Assembly: GCF_000423925.1 (NCBI RefSeq)
Contig: NZ_AUIX01000022.1
Coordinates: forward strand, 1 to 64,000
DNA from: Butyrivibrio sp. VCD2006
GTDB taxonomy: Bacteria; Bacillota; Clostridia; Lachnospirales; Lachnospiraceae
Direction: 5' to 3'
DNA: 64,000 nt
The translations under genes and the position numbers were made by a program. Below the pieces are notes generated by a model. It ran no database searches. It was not told the origin of the DNA and saw only the letters and a list, made by a program, of their open reading frames with translations. Below, in pieces: positions 54,217 through 62,970 of this stretch (position 1 is its first letter; every line of letters begins with the position of its first letter).

Positions 54217-55395
54217 ATGCGGGCTGAAAAATCTACAACAAAAGACAAGAGAAAAATAGCCGGTGGTAACGAAAGAGCACATCAGGGTTTTAGTAAAGAG
54301 CATCCACTGATCATAAATGGAAGAATCTATACTCAGAAGGTAACCGGAGTACAGCGCTATGGTATAGAAATCATTAAGTGCATGGATGAAATGGTAGAAC
54401 CGGGGGAAGTGATTCTTGCTCTTCCGCAGGGTGAATTGAAGACTAAGCCTGAGCATGAGAATATTGAAATTGTGACTTTTGGAAAAGGAAGCGGCAACAA
54501 ATGGACGCAGATTGATCTGCCATTGTACGCTTTAAGAAAGAGGGGAATAATCCTTACACTTGCGGGAATAGCACCCATAATAAAGCCTGATAATGCCGCA
54601 TTTCATGACATTGCTTTCATCAGATATCCCGATTCATACAGCAGAAAATTCAGATCGATGTATAAGCTGGGGTATTCTCTGACTATTCGTAGATGTAAGA
54701 GAGTTATAACAATCTCAGAGTTTAGTAAAAATGAACTCATGGACTACTATGGTGTTCCAGAAGACAAAGTAATAATTGCCGGAAATTCAGCCCGGCACAT
54801 CATTGATGGGGAAGGAAGTACTCGGGATACGACGTGTTCTCAGGATTATAAAGTCCTGTCAAAATGGGGAATCAGAGAGAATGAAAGCTACTATCTGAGT
54901 GTGGGAAGTAAGAATCTGCATAAAAATCAGATGTTCATCAAAAAACTCGCTCAAAAATACCCTGACAGGAAATTTGTGGTTGTAGGGGAGAATAATGATA
55001 ATGTCTTTGGAAGGGATTTATTCTCCGGTGAAGCAGAGGACTCATCAAGTAATGTAGGAAACCTGCTTATCACGGGATATGTGACGGATAATGAAATACG
55101 ATCATTATATAAATGTGCTCATGGGTTTATTTTTCCATCTCAATATGAAGGATTTGGAATTCCTCCAATGGAAGCTATACTTTCGGGTGTAAAGCATATC
55201 GCACTTGCGGATATTCCTGCTTTGAAGGAGATATACTCGAGAGGATGCTATTTTTTTGATCCAGCGGATGTTGATTTATTTGATATTAAAATGTTAGACG
55301 ATGAGCATTATGCAATAACGGATGAAATAAGAGAATTCTACGCGGATAAATATTCCTGGAAGAACTCAGCAAAGAGCATTATTGATGGAATCTAA
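54217..55395 (+). CDS. Glycosyltransferase family 4
   Basis: 392 residues from ATG 54217 (a TTG at 54214 directly precedes it). GT-B fold: N-terminal acceptor half with NGRIYTQKVTGVQRYGIEII; C-terminal donor half with YYLSVGSKNLHKNQ, KFVVVGENNDN and the GT4 motif FPSQYEGFGIPPMEAILSG, whose two Glu residues (E-x7-E) bind the nucleotide sugar. No membrane segments; it acts on lipid-linked intermediates at the inner face. First of a run of polysaccharide genes on this strand. Confidence 0.92.
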   Translation: MRAEKSTTKDKRKIAGGNERAHQGFSKEHPLIINGRIYTQKVTGVQRYGIEIIKCMDEMVEPGEVILALPQGELKTKPEHENIEIVTFGKGSGNKWTQIDLPLYALRKRGIILTLAGIAPIIKPDNAAFHDIAFIRYPDSYSRKFRSMYKLGYSLTIRRCKRVITISEFSKNELMDYYGVPEDKVIIAGNSARHIIDGEGSTRDTTCSQDYKVLSKWGIRENESYYLSVGSKNLHKNQMFIKKLAQKYPDRKFVVVGENNDNVFGRDLFSGEAEDSSSNVGNLLITGYVTDNEIRSLYKCAHGFIFPSQYEGFGIPPMEAILSGVKHIALADIPALKEIYSRGCYFFDPADVDLFDIKMLDDEHYAITDEIREFYADKYSWKNSAKSIIDGI

Positions 55396-55424
55396 GCTGT
55401 GCAGAGAATTTATAAAGAGGGTTT

Positions 55425-56555
55425 ATGAAAGTAGCGATTGTTCATGACTGGCTTCCTTTCATGGGAGGCGCTGAAAATGTGATAATAAATATGCATGAGG
55501 TTTTTCCCGATGCACCAATATATACTTCTATGTGTAACAAGATGAATTTGTGCAAGACATTGCAGGATGCAGATATACGTACCACTCATCTTCAGAAAAC
55601 CACTAAGAAGCAGCTTAATCACAGGAAGCTTTTCCCTTTCATGCCTACTGCAATGGAGAGCATAAATTTAAATGGATATGACGTGGTCATCAGCAGCAGC
55701 ACAAGTGTTGGAAAGAGCGTGATAACAGGTCCCGATACTCTGCATATATGCTATTGTAACACTCCTATGCGCTATGCCTGGGAGCAGCGCCACAACTATA
55801 TCGGACCGCTTGTTGGCAAGGGCTCTTTTAAGAATAAGATGATCTCATACTTCATGACTTTTATGAGGGTGTGGGATTATGCATCATCGGCCCGCGTGGA
55901 TGTCTTTGTCGGTAATTCCGTGAACGTTGCGAGGCGTATACACAAGCACTATAGAAGAGATGCTTATGTGATCCATTGTCCTGTGAGAATGAGCATGTTT
56001 CATATATCCCCCGAGGATGGGGATTACTACCTTTGTGTCTCAAGGCTTCAGGAATACAAGGGAATTGAACTTGCAGTAAAGGCGTGCACTAGAGAAAATC
56101 TGCCTCTGTATGTCATAGGAACAGGACCAATGCGGGATAAACTTGAAGCAATGGCAGGTCCTACGGTTAAGTTCCTTGGGTACGTACAGAATGATGAGCT
56201 GATTGATTACTATGCGAAGTGCAAAGCTCTTATCTTTCCGGGAGTTGAGGATTTTGGAATAACCCCTCTTGAAGCTCAGGCTTGCGGACGCCCTGTGATT
56301 GCCCTTGGAAAAGGTGGAATCCTTGAAACTATAATAGAGAACGAGACCGGTGTGTTTTTTAATGAGGCCACACCGGAAGCCTTGATAGATGCTATACATA
56401 GATTTGAAAAGCTTAAGTTTGATAAGGAAAAACTCCGGGCTCACGCAATGGAGTTTGATGAGAGCGTATTCCGCGACAGGCTTAAGCGATTTGTCGAAGA
56501 GCAATATGCGATTTTCAAGAGCAGGCAGCTTGAGGGCATAACGGTGTATAAATAA
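55425..56555 (+). CDS. Glycosyltransferase family 4 (mannosyltransferase-like)
   Basis: 376 residues, gagggttt before the ATG. GT-B fold: MKVAIVHDWLPFMGGAENVI, TLHICYCNTPMRYAWEQRHN, YYLCVSRLQEYKGIELAVKA, and the donor-site motif FPGVEDFGITPLEAQACGRP with E-x7-E. The CNTPMRYAW segment is typical of WbaZ/WbdB-like mannosyl- and rhamnosyltransferases for surface polysaccharide. Separated from the export genes by a long palindromic element. Confidence 0.93.
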   Translation: MKVAIVHDWLPFMGGAENVIINMHEVFPDAPIYTSMCNKMNLCKTLQDADIRTTHLQKTTKKQLNHRKLFPFMPTAMESINLNGYDVVISSSTSVGKSVITGPDTLHICYCNTPMRYAWEQRHNYIGPLVGKGSFKNKMISYFMTFMRVWDYASSARVDVFVGNSVNVARRIHKHYRRDAYVIHCPVRMSMFHISPEDGDYYLCVSRLQEYKGIELAVKACTRENLPLYVIGTGPMRDKLEAMAGPTVKFLGYVQNDELIDYYAKCKALIFPGVEDFGITPLEAQACGRPVIALGKGGILETIIENETGVFFNEATPEALIDAIHRFEKLKFDKEKLRAHAMEFDESVFRDRLKRFVEEQYAIFKSRQLEGITVYK

Positions 56556-56604
56556 GGCGTAATAAGAAAGAGCCTTCTTAGTTGTAGATAGAACGAAAAA
56601 AATT

Positions 56605-56704
56605 AAAGCCTTCCCCTTGGGGGCGCACAACGTCCGGGGGACGTTGGTTTTGCGCCGACCGGAGCGGAGCGAAGACAAGGTGGCACGAAGTGCCGGATGA
56701 GGGG
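56605..56704 (+). repeat. Dispersed palindromic leader element, long form (copy J)
   Basis: Virtually identical to copy G 14 kb away, including the compensated inner hairpin aacgtcc/ggacgtt. Ends ggatgagggg four bases before the ABC-permease ATG. Confidence 0.92.
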
Positions 56705-56708
56705 CTAA

Positions 56709-57497
56709 ATGGAAACCACACTCGAACGTATAGAAGAAATATACGCCTATCGTGAAATGATATTCACTCAGGTTCACAGGAATCTCCGCGGCAGATACAA
56801 AGGATCTGCCCTTGGTTTTCTATGGACTTTTTTGAATCCTCTATTTCAGCTCATTGTTTATACTATTTTGTTTTCAGTAATCATGCAGAATAAAATCGAA
56901 CAGTATTCACTATTCCTTTTTGTGACGCTGATTCCCTGGATTTTCTTTGGAACATGCATGAGTGAAGGAAGCGGGTGCCTTCGGGACATGGAGGATATGG
57001 TCAAAAAAATATATTTTCCCAGAGAAGTAATCCCGATCTCGTACGTGGTCAGTCAGTTTATAAATATGTTGCTCTGTTTCATAATAGTGTTAGTGGCGCT
57101 ACTTGTGGCCGGGAGGCTCACAAACCCTGCGGTTTTTGTATTTTTGCCGCTCATTATGGGAATTGAGTTTTGCCTGACTATAGGACTTGTATTCATTACA
57201 AGTGCATGGTGCGTGTATCTTAGGGACGTTAAATATATGATGACTATCATCACCATGGCATGGCAGTTTATGACTCCGGTTATGTATTCCGTGGATATGA
57301 TTCCGGGAAACCTGGTAAAGATTTTTTATTTGAATCCGATGACTTCAGTAATAGTGGCGTATAGAGATATCCTGTATTACCAGCAGGCTCCTGAAATCGA
57401 TACTCTTATTATTGCGTGCATAATGGGAATCGGATCCCTGGTTGTAGGCTGGCATCTTTTCAATAAACTAAAGCGCAAGTTTGCGGAGTATCTATAG
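56709..57497 (+). CDS. Polysaccharide export ABC permease (Wzm/TagG type)
   Basis: 262 residues, six membrane helices of the ABC-2 family. The N-terminal amphipathic RNLRGRYKGSALGFLWTFLNP motif is the hallmark of Wzm/TagG/RfbA exporters; later helices include EFCLTIGLVFITSAWCVYLRDV. It exports lipid-linked glycan across the membrane together with the ATPase downstream. Its start uses the ggatgagggg of copy J as ribosome-binding site. Confidence 0.94.
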   Translation: METTLERIEEIYAYREMIFTQVHRNLRGRYKGSALGFLWTFLNPLFQLIVYTILFSVIMQNKIEQYSLFLFVTLIPWIFFGTCMSEGSGCLRDMEDMVKKIYFPREVIPISYVVSQFINMLLCFIIVLVALLVAGRLTNPAVFVFLPLIMGIEFCLTIGLVFITSAWCVYLRDVKYMMTIITMAWQFMTPVMYSVDMIPGNLVKIFYLNPMTSVIVAYRDILYYQQAPEIDTLIIACIMGIGSLVVGWHLFNKLKRKFAEYL

Positions 57498-57562
57498 TAA
57501 GCGTTAAAAGTATTTGCCGAATACTTACTATTTAATTATCATAATAAATCCGGAGATTTAAG

Positions 57563-58780
57563 ATGCAGGAAGAATACGCTATTGAAGTTGATAATATAAA
57601 AAAGAGCTTCAGAGTATACCATGATAAAGGCTTTACCCTGAAAGAACTCTCACTTTTCAAGAAAAGAAGAGGCTACGAGATCCGTAATGTAATTGATGGC
57701 TTAAGCTTTAAGGTTAAAAAAGGCGAGGCAGTTGCCTTGGTTGGCCACAATGGGTGCGGCAAAAGTACTACTCTTAAAATGCTCACAAGGATTATTTATC
57801 CGGATTCGGGTAACATCACCATGCGCGGCAGGGTTTCCAGTCTTCTTGAGCTTGGAGCCGGATTCCATGCTGATATGACCGGAAGAGAGAACATTTTCAT
57901 AAATGCTGCTATCTTTGGGCTCACTCACAGAGAGATTGAGGAAAGAATTGATGATATCATAGCTTTCTCTGAGCTTGAGGAATTCATTGACAACCCGGTA
58001 AGAACCTATTCCTCCGGAATGTACATGCGGCTTGCTTTTGCGGTTGCAATAAATGTTGATGCAGATATTCTCCTCATCGATGAGATTCTTGTGGTGGGAG
58101 ATGCGGCTTTTCAGGTTAAGTGCTTCAATCGCCTAAGAGAAATCAGGGGGAAAGGGACGACCATTGTACTTGTTTCTCATTCCACAAGACAGATTGAGCA
58201 GCTTTGCGACAGGTGTATCTGGATTCACGATGGGAAAGTAAGAGCCGATGGTAAGCCCTGTGATGTTAATCCACTGTATCTGGACTTCATTGCAAAAAGA
58301 GGCTCGGAGTATAAAGATGCTAAAGAAGATAAGACTAAGTATTTCGAGGTCAAGAGATATGGCAGTGGCGAAGCGCAGGTATCCGAAGTCAGGCTTTTGA
58401 AAAACGGAGAGCCTGCTCTTGGATTTGATGCGGAGGATCCGTGTACAATTCACGTGGATTATACGGTCAGGGAATGCGTGGCGGATGCTGTTTTTGGAAT
58501 CAAAATATATAGAAATGACGGTGTTCTCTGCTATGGCACCACGACTAGGGCTGAGCATCTTAATAGAATAGAATTATCAGAAGACGGGAGCATTGAATTT
58601 ATCATGCCAAGGCTCGCGCTGATTTCCGGGGAATACACCATAGACATTTCAATTGAGACGGGGGAGGAGTACCCAGTTGACTATTGGAAAAGCGTCGCAA
58701 AGTTCAATGTTACATCTAGCATAGAGGATGAGGGCACGACCCGCATGGAGCATCAGTGGAAGCTTGGTAAAATGGACTGA
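57563..58780 (+). CDS. Polysaccharide export ABC ATPase with C-terminal glycan-binding domain (Wzt type)
   Basis: 405 residues. ABC domain (1-250): Walker A GHNGCGKST, signature YSSGMYMRLAFAVA, Walker B ILLIDEILVVGDAAF. This is the TagH/Wzt class. The C-terminal 130 residues (about 270-400; RLLKNGEPALGFDAEDPCTI, FGIKIYRNDGVLCYGT) form a Wzt-C-like immunoglobulin-type carbohydrate-binding domain, which recognises a terminal cap on the glycan before export. An upstream extension of about 25 residues precedes the usual ABC start. Clear partner of the preceding permease. Confidence 0.94.
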   Translation: MQEEYAIEVDNIKKSFRVYHDKGFTLKELSLFKKRRGYEIRNVIDGLSFKVKKGEAVALVGHNGCGKSTTLKMLTRIIYPDSGNITMRGRVSSLLELGAGFHADMTGRENIFINAAIFGLTHREIEERIDDIIAFSELEEFIDNPVRTYSSGMYMRLAFAVAINVDADILLIDEILVVGDAAFQVKCFNRLREIRGKGTTIVLVSHSTRQIEQLCDRCIWIHDGKVRADGKPCDVNPLYLDFIAKRGSEYKDAKEDKTKYFEVKRYGSGEAQVSEVRLLKNGEPALGFDAEDPCTIHVDYTVRECVADAVFGIKIYRNDGVLCYGTTTRAEHLNRIELSEDGSIEFIMPRLALISGEYTIDISIETGEEYPVDYWKSVAKFNVTSSIEDEGTTRMEHQWKLGKMD

Positions 58781-58853
58781 CAGAAGTATCAATAAGAGGT
58801 CTGTGAAGCATCTGATATGAGTGTTGATAGAAGCGTTTGGGGGAGAGTTTTAA

Positions 58854-60686
58854 TTGGGGAAAAGAGTACAACTTACAACTAAAGAAAAGACAGCTATTTT
58901 TGTAATCTTCCTTCTTCACGTGGCATTTCTTTACCTGCTTTCTGATTACAGCAAGGCGATGGAGACTTATCCGGACGAGATAATCTACTACGACATTGCT
59001 AAAAGTATTTTTGAGGGAAAGAGCTTCATGCTCCACGGCGTAGAGCTTAAATTTACCAAGATTGCTTATTCATTGGTTCTTCTTCCGACGTTTTTAATCA
59101 AAAACGTTGTTCTGCGAGTTCGCGCCATCATGCTGATAAATTCGGTTCTTATGTCGCTCTCATTCATTCCCGGTTATCTGATATGCAAGGAGCTGGAGGT
59201 GACGGATAAATACTGCCGTCTTGCAGCAATTCTTATCTGCTTTTGGCCGGATATTGTCATTTCAGGGACCTTTATGTCAGAAAACCTGTATTTTCCTGCT
59301 ACTGCCTTCGCCTTTTATTACATTCTTCTTTCGTACAAATATGAAAAAAGAAGATATACAGTGATAGTGCTGGTGCTGTCATTTCTTGCATACTTTACCA
59401 AAGAAATCGGGATTTGCTTGTTGCTTGCTTATGTGGCTACAGAGGTGGTGACTGCGATTTTTGGGAAAAGACGGGACGCATCTAAGATGGATGCGAATGT
59501 CCGTGGGGGCAAAACATCAGCTCCCTGGCGAATTTTCATATATCTGGCAGCAGCCGGTTTTGTCTATCTTTTAGTTCATATTTTTTTCTTTGGAGGAATA
59601 TCAAATTTCTATATTAAAAGCGGAGCCTTGGATATCCATTATTTCATGAATTATCAGGTGATTCTGTATTTGATTTATGGATTCTTTTACACTTTGATAA
59701 GTACAGTTCTTGCATTTTGGGTTCTACCAGTAACTTTGCCTTTGGTAAATTATAAGAAGATGAGCTGGGTGTGTCGCAAATACATGCTGTTTACAGTGCT
59801 ATTGATGCTTGGCTCCGTATTTGTGATATCAGTTACCATAACAGCCAGAGAGGACTTTGGAAAGGCAATTCCGGGGGTGCATCTCAGGTACCTTGCAGGA
59901 ATTATTGTTCCTTTTATAAGCATTTTCTTTGCATACTTGTCCCAGAATGATAAACTTGTTAAAGGGAAAGCGCTCTTGATTAACATAGGGCTTCTTATTT
60001 TGGCGAGCTTCGTTTTCAAAGGTATTTATAACACATGCACTACGGGAACCATAGGATTACAGTATATTTATGTGATTCGAAAAATTGTTGGCGCCGTTTG
60101 GAGTGTTTCTGATAGCATGTCGGTTATCTATCCGGCAGGTGTTGCGACGACCTTAGGATTTACCGTTTTCATATTGATAATTCATTTTGCTGCTAAGAGA
60201 GGAAATAGCCTTGCGGTTTTCGTTTTTTTCTGTGGCGCAATGCTGTTGTCGGCTATGAACATTGCCATAGGCTGTTTCAATGTCTATCATACTTATGTTG
60301 ATGATGAGGATATGATTGCCGAAATGACGGAACTTGATGAATACTTTGAAAACAATGGCCTTACGAATAAAAATTTCGCTTTTATTGACGAGAGCCAGTT
60401 TTCGGAGGAGAGTAAGGTCTATGATCTATATTTCAGATCTGCTGACAGACTATACATGATACCGGACGAAGACTTAAAAAATTATTCCGGAGTTTTGGTG
60501 GAACCGATAATCAGGAACTCATATATTCCGGAGAATATAGATTTTTTTATAGTGACGAACAAAGGGGAGCCCTTCGAGGATATGATAAGTGGGGTGACGC
60601 TTATTCCGGAACTGACCGGAAATAATTACTCCGTATACAAAAATAATGATCCTGCAACTATGGAGCGGAAGGAAACATATAAATAA
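58854..60686 (+). CDS. Multi-pass membrane glycosyltransferase (GT39/GT83-like)
   Basis: 610 residues, TTG start at 58854 after gggggagag. About 11-13 membrane helices in the first 500 residues and a soluble C-terminal domain. The first extracytoplasmic loop has SKAMETYPDEIIYYDIAKSI; the Asp-Glu there corresponds to the catalytic acidic pair of GT-C enzymes such as ArnT and PMT. It probably transfers a sugar from polyprenyl phosphate to a surface glycan, using the donor made by the GT2 protein, whose gene overlaps its stop by one base. Confidence 0.8.
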   Translation: MGKRVQLTTKEKTAIFVIFLLHVAFLYLLSDYSKAMETYPDEIIYYDIAKSIFEGKSFMLHGVELKFTKIAYSLVLLPTFLIKNVVLRVRAIMLINSVLMSLSFIPGYLICKELEVTDKYCRLAAILICFWPDIVISGTFMSENLYFPATAFAFYYILLSYKYEKRRYTVIVLVLSFLAYFTKEIGICLLLAYVATEVVTAIFGKRRDASKMDANVRGGKTSAPWRIFIYLAAAGFVYLLVHIFFFGGISNFYIKSGALDIHYFMNYQVILYLIYGFFYTLISTVLAFWVLPVTLPLVNYKKMSWVCRKYMLFTVLLMLGSVFVISVTITAREDFGKAIPGVHLRYLAGIIVPFISIFFAYLSQNDKLVKGKALLINIGLLILASFVFKGIYNTCTTGTIGLQYIYVIRKIVGAVWSVSDSMSVIYPAGVATTLGFTVFILIIHFAAKRGNSLAVFVFFCGAMLLSAMNIAIGCFNVYHTYVDDEDMIAEMTELDEYFENNGLTNKNFAFIDESQFSEESKVYDLYFRSADRLYMIPDEDLKNYSGVLVEPIIRNSYIPENIDFFIVTNKGEPFEDMISGVTLIPELTGNNYSVYKNNDPATMERKETYK

Positions 60687-61408
60687 TGGGAACTGCAAAC
60701 AAAAACTCCGATGTGCTGATAATAATTCCTGCATATAATGAATCGGAAAATATCGAGAATATCGTTGATGAGATCACCACGGGATATCCACAGTATGATT
60801 ATGTGGTCGTAAACGATGGCTCATCAGACGATACAGCGCGAATACTGAAGAAAAGAGGCTACAATCACATAAACTGCCCCATCAATCTTGGTATTGGCGG
60901 AGCAATTCAGACAGGCTATCGCTACGCCAAGGCGAATGATTACGAAATTGCCGTTCAGATCGATGGAGATGGACAACATGATCCTGCCTATATTGCTGAG
61001 ATTATTGCACCGATTGAAAAAGGCGAAGCTGATTACGTCATCGGTTCAAGATTTGTGAATAAAGAGGGCTTTCAGAGCTCCTTCACCAGAAGGCTCGGAA
61101 TCCATTTCCTTAGCGGACTTATTACCGTCCTCTGTTTTCACAGGGTAAAAGACGTGACCAGCGGCTTTAGGGCAGTCAACCGCTTCTTCATAAACGTCTT
61201 TGCTGAAAACTATCCCATAGATTATCCTGAACCGGAGGCAATCCTGGATGCGATAATGAGACGAAAGAGAATTCTTGAGCTTCCTGTAGTTATGAGAGAG
61301 CGTGAGACAGGAAAGAGCTCAATTAACTTCAAGAAGTCAATTTACTATATGATCAAAGTGACGCTGGATATAATTGTGTGCCGAATCAGCTATGGCATAA
61401 GGAGATAA
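60686..61408 (+). CDS. Glycosyltransferase family 2 (polyprenyl-phosphate sugar synthase type)
   Basis: 240 residues, GT-A fold. LIIIPAYNESENIENIVDEI, DYVVVNDGSSDDTARIL, and the metal-binding DXD as QIDGDGQHDPAYI, followed by VIGSRFVNKE. The short length without C-terminal membrane helices matches soluble DPM1-like enzymes that load a sugar onto polyprenyl phosphate. The gene normally would be followed at once by its DUF2304 membrane partner; here a defence cassette lies between, and its last 57 bases are duplicated at 63699-63755. Confidence 0.93.
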   Translation: MGTANKNSDVLIIIPAYNESENIENIVDEITTGYPQYDYVVVNDGSSDDTARILKKRGYNHINCPINLGIGGAIQTGYRYAKANDYEIAVQIDGDGQHDPAYIAEIIAPIEKGEADYVIGSRFVNKEGFQSSFTRRLGIHFLSGLITVLCFHRVKDVTSGFRAVNRFFINVFAENYPIDYPEPEAILDAIMRRKRILELPVVMRERETGKSSINFKKSIYYMIKVTLDIIVCRISYGIRR

Positions 61409-61446
61409 ATGATGTTTCAAATAATACCTAAACGGCTGACGATAGT
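61351..61446 (+). repeat. Left copy of 96-bp direct repeat flanking the defence cassette
   Basis: Covers the last GT2 codons, the ribosome-binding site and the first codons of a DUF2304 gene. Matches 63699-63794 with four differences by eye (g/a, a/g and tg/aa). Confidence 0.95.
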
Positions 61447-61465
61447 TTTTGTTCTGAATTACTAG
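61409..61465 (+). pseudogene. Truncated start of a DUF2304 gene
   Basis: MMFQIIPKRLTIVFVLNY then stop, 18 codons. The first 13 match the intact DUF2304 gene at 63760; divergence begins after gatagt, where the inserted segment starts. Confidence 0.85.
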
Positions 61466-61471
61466 ATCACG

Positions 61472-61540
61472 GAAAAGGCAAATATTTATTTGGTAAAATG
61501 TATAAAAAATACGTTTTTACAAATAAATATTTGCCTTTTC
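61472..61540. repeat. Long inverted repeat at the left end of the defence cassette
   Basis: gaaaaggcaaatatttatt (from 61472, continuing tggtaaaa) pairs with the arm at 61515-61540 ending aatatttgccttttc; about 26 of 27 positions match, one base being deleted in the right arm. A ttgcct/tattat promoter-like pair (61531 and 61553) overlaps its right arm. It may be a terminator, operator or element end. Confidence 0.85.
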
Positions 61541-61578
61541 TTTATATTATGATATTATACAGGCAGGAGGATTACATT

Positions 61579-62970
61579 ATGCAAGCAATAGTAAGAATTT
61601 CTGCACTTACAATAAAAAATTTCAAGAATGTTGCCAATGGAAGAATAGTAATGCCTTTCGCGTTTGAGAAGAAATTTGTAAATGATGAGTCAGAAGTTTT
61701 GGGAATTTATGGACAAAATGGGTCAGGTAAGACCGCAGTAGTAGATGTAATGTTCTTTTTACAGCAAATCATGAAAGGTAAGAGCATTCCAGAAGAATTT
61801 GCTGATTATATTAATACAGACTCTAATAATGCGGAAATAGAAGTGGATTTTAATATATTTGTTGAAAAGATCATTTACGAGACCACATACAAAATCATAT
61901 TTAGAAAAGACTATAATGGCGTAACAATTGAAAAAGAAGCACTTAGTTGCGCTAAAAATGAGAATGACGAGCGCTCAAATAAGACTGTATTTTTGGAATT
62001 TGTCAGAATGGACTCAGCGCAGATTCTTAGGCCTGCTGTAAGACTTCAGGAACTGTTAGAAGACAATAAAGAAAATAAGACGGATCTGATTGTCGCTAGA
62101 AAAATGGCTGAAAAGAGTAGGTGCTCTTATATATTCGGGGAAAACAGCAGAGATATTTTTTGCAAGAAATATACGAATGCATTTAGTCAATATTCTTCAA
62201 TAATCAAGATTTTATATGAATATGCTGTAAAAGATTTGTTTGTAATTCGCAATTCTCATTCCGGTTATATAACGGCACAGGTAATTTTACCAATGGCTTT
62301 CAAGCTTGAAAAGGATGGCAAGGGCAGGAAAGGGGATTTGCCGGTATTACTTTGGGAACCAGTTGTGCTATCTGCAGAGGAGAAAACAATCCTATATGGG
62401 ATTGTTGATCAGATAAATAAAGTGATTAGTGAGATTATTCCAGGATTACAGATTGGGGTTAAAGAGCATGGTAAACAGGCGCTGGATAATGGTGAAGACG
62501 GATGGAAAGCGGAGCTTGTTTCAAAACGTGAAGGACAGACAGAAATACCCATTAGAATGGAGTCTGAAGGAATTGTAAAAATTATCTCCATCCTTAGTGC
62601 TTTGATTCAGGCCTATAATCAAAAAACAGTATGTTTGGTAATCGACGAATTGGATGCAGGAATATTTGAATATATGCTCGGAGAACTCTTAGATATCTTT
62701 AATACAGATGGGAAAGGGCAGCTTATTTTTACATCCCACAATCTTCGGGCATTAGAAATGTTGGATAAAGATAATATTATGTTTTCTACAGTTAATCCTG
62801 ACAATCGGTATATACGTATGAAAAAAATCAGAGAGACTAATAATCTGAGAAAGCAGTATATTAAAAGTTTGACCCTAGGAGGACAGGACGAAGTCATATA
62901 TGATGAAACAAACAGCTTGAAAATAGCCAGGGCTTTCAGAAAGGCTGGGAAGAAAATTGGGGGATTATAA
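61579..62970 (+). CDS. AAA-family (ABC/SMC-like) ATPase, AbiLi/RloA-type defence component
   Basis: 463 residues from ATG 61579 (aggagg eight bases upstream); the frame opens at 61498 but the extension lies in the inverted repeat. Starts IVRISALTIKNFKNVANG, the typical beginning of AAA_15/AAA_21 ATPases. Walker A GQNGSGKT at 46-52 region, Walker B LVIDELDAGI with Asp356-Glu357, and a switch His387 in IFTSHNLRAL. The middle is helical and holds no nuclease motif. The pairing with a TOPRIM protein in an overlapping gene matches AbiL- and PARIS-like abortive-infection systems, in which the ATPase senses phage and releases the effector. Defence function is inferred from this architecture. Confidence 0.8.
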   Translation: MQAIVRISALTIKNFKNVANGRIVMPFAFEKKFVNDESEVLGIYGQNGSGKTAVVDVMFFLQQIMKGKSIPEEFADYINTDSNNAEIEVDFNIFVEKIIYETTYKIIFRKDYNGVTIEKEALSCAKNENDERSNKTVFLEFVRMDSAQILRPAVRLQELLEDNKENKTDLIVARKMAEKSRCSYIFGENSRDIFCKKYTNAFSQYSSIIKILYEYAVKDLFVIRNSHSGYITAQVILPMAFKLEKDGKGRKGDLPVLLWEPVVLSAEEKTILYGIVDQINKVISEIIPGLQIGVKEHGKQALDNGEDGWKAELVSKREGQTEIPIRMESEGIVKIISILSALIQAYNQKTVCLVIDELDAGIFEYMLGELLDIFNTDGKGQLIFTSHNLRALEMLDKDNIMFSTVNPDNRYIRMKKIRETNNLRKQYIKSLTLGGQDEVIYDETNSLKIARAFRKAGKKIGGL

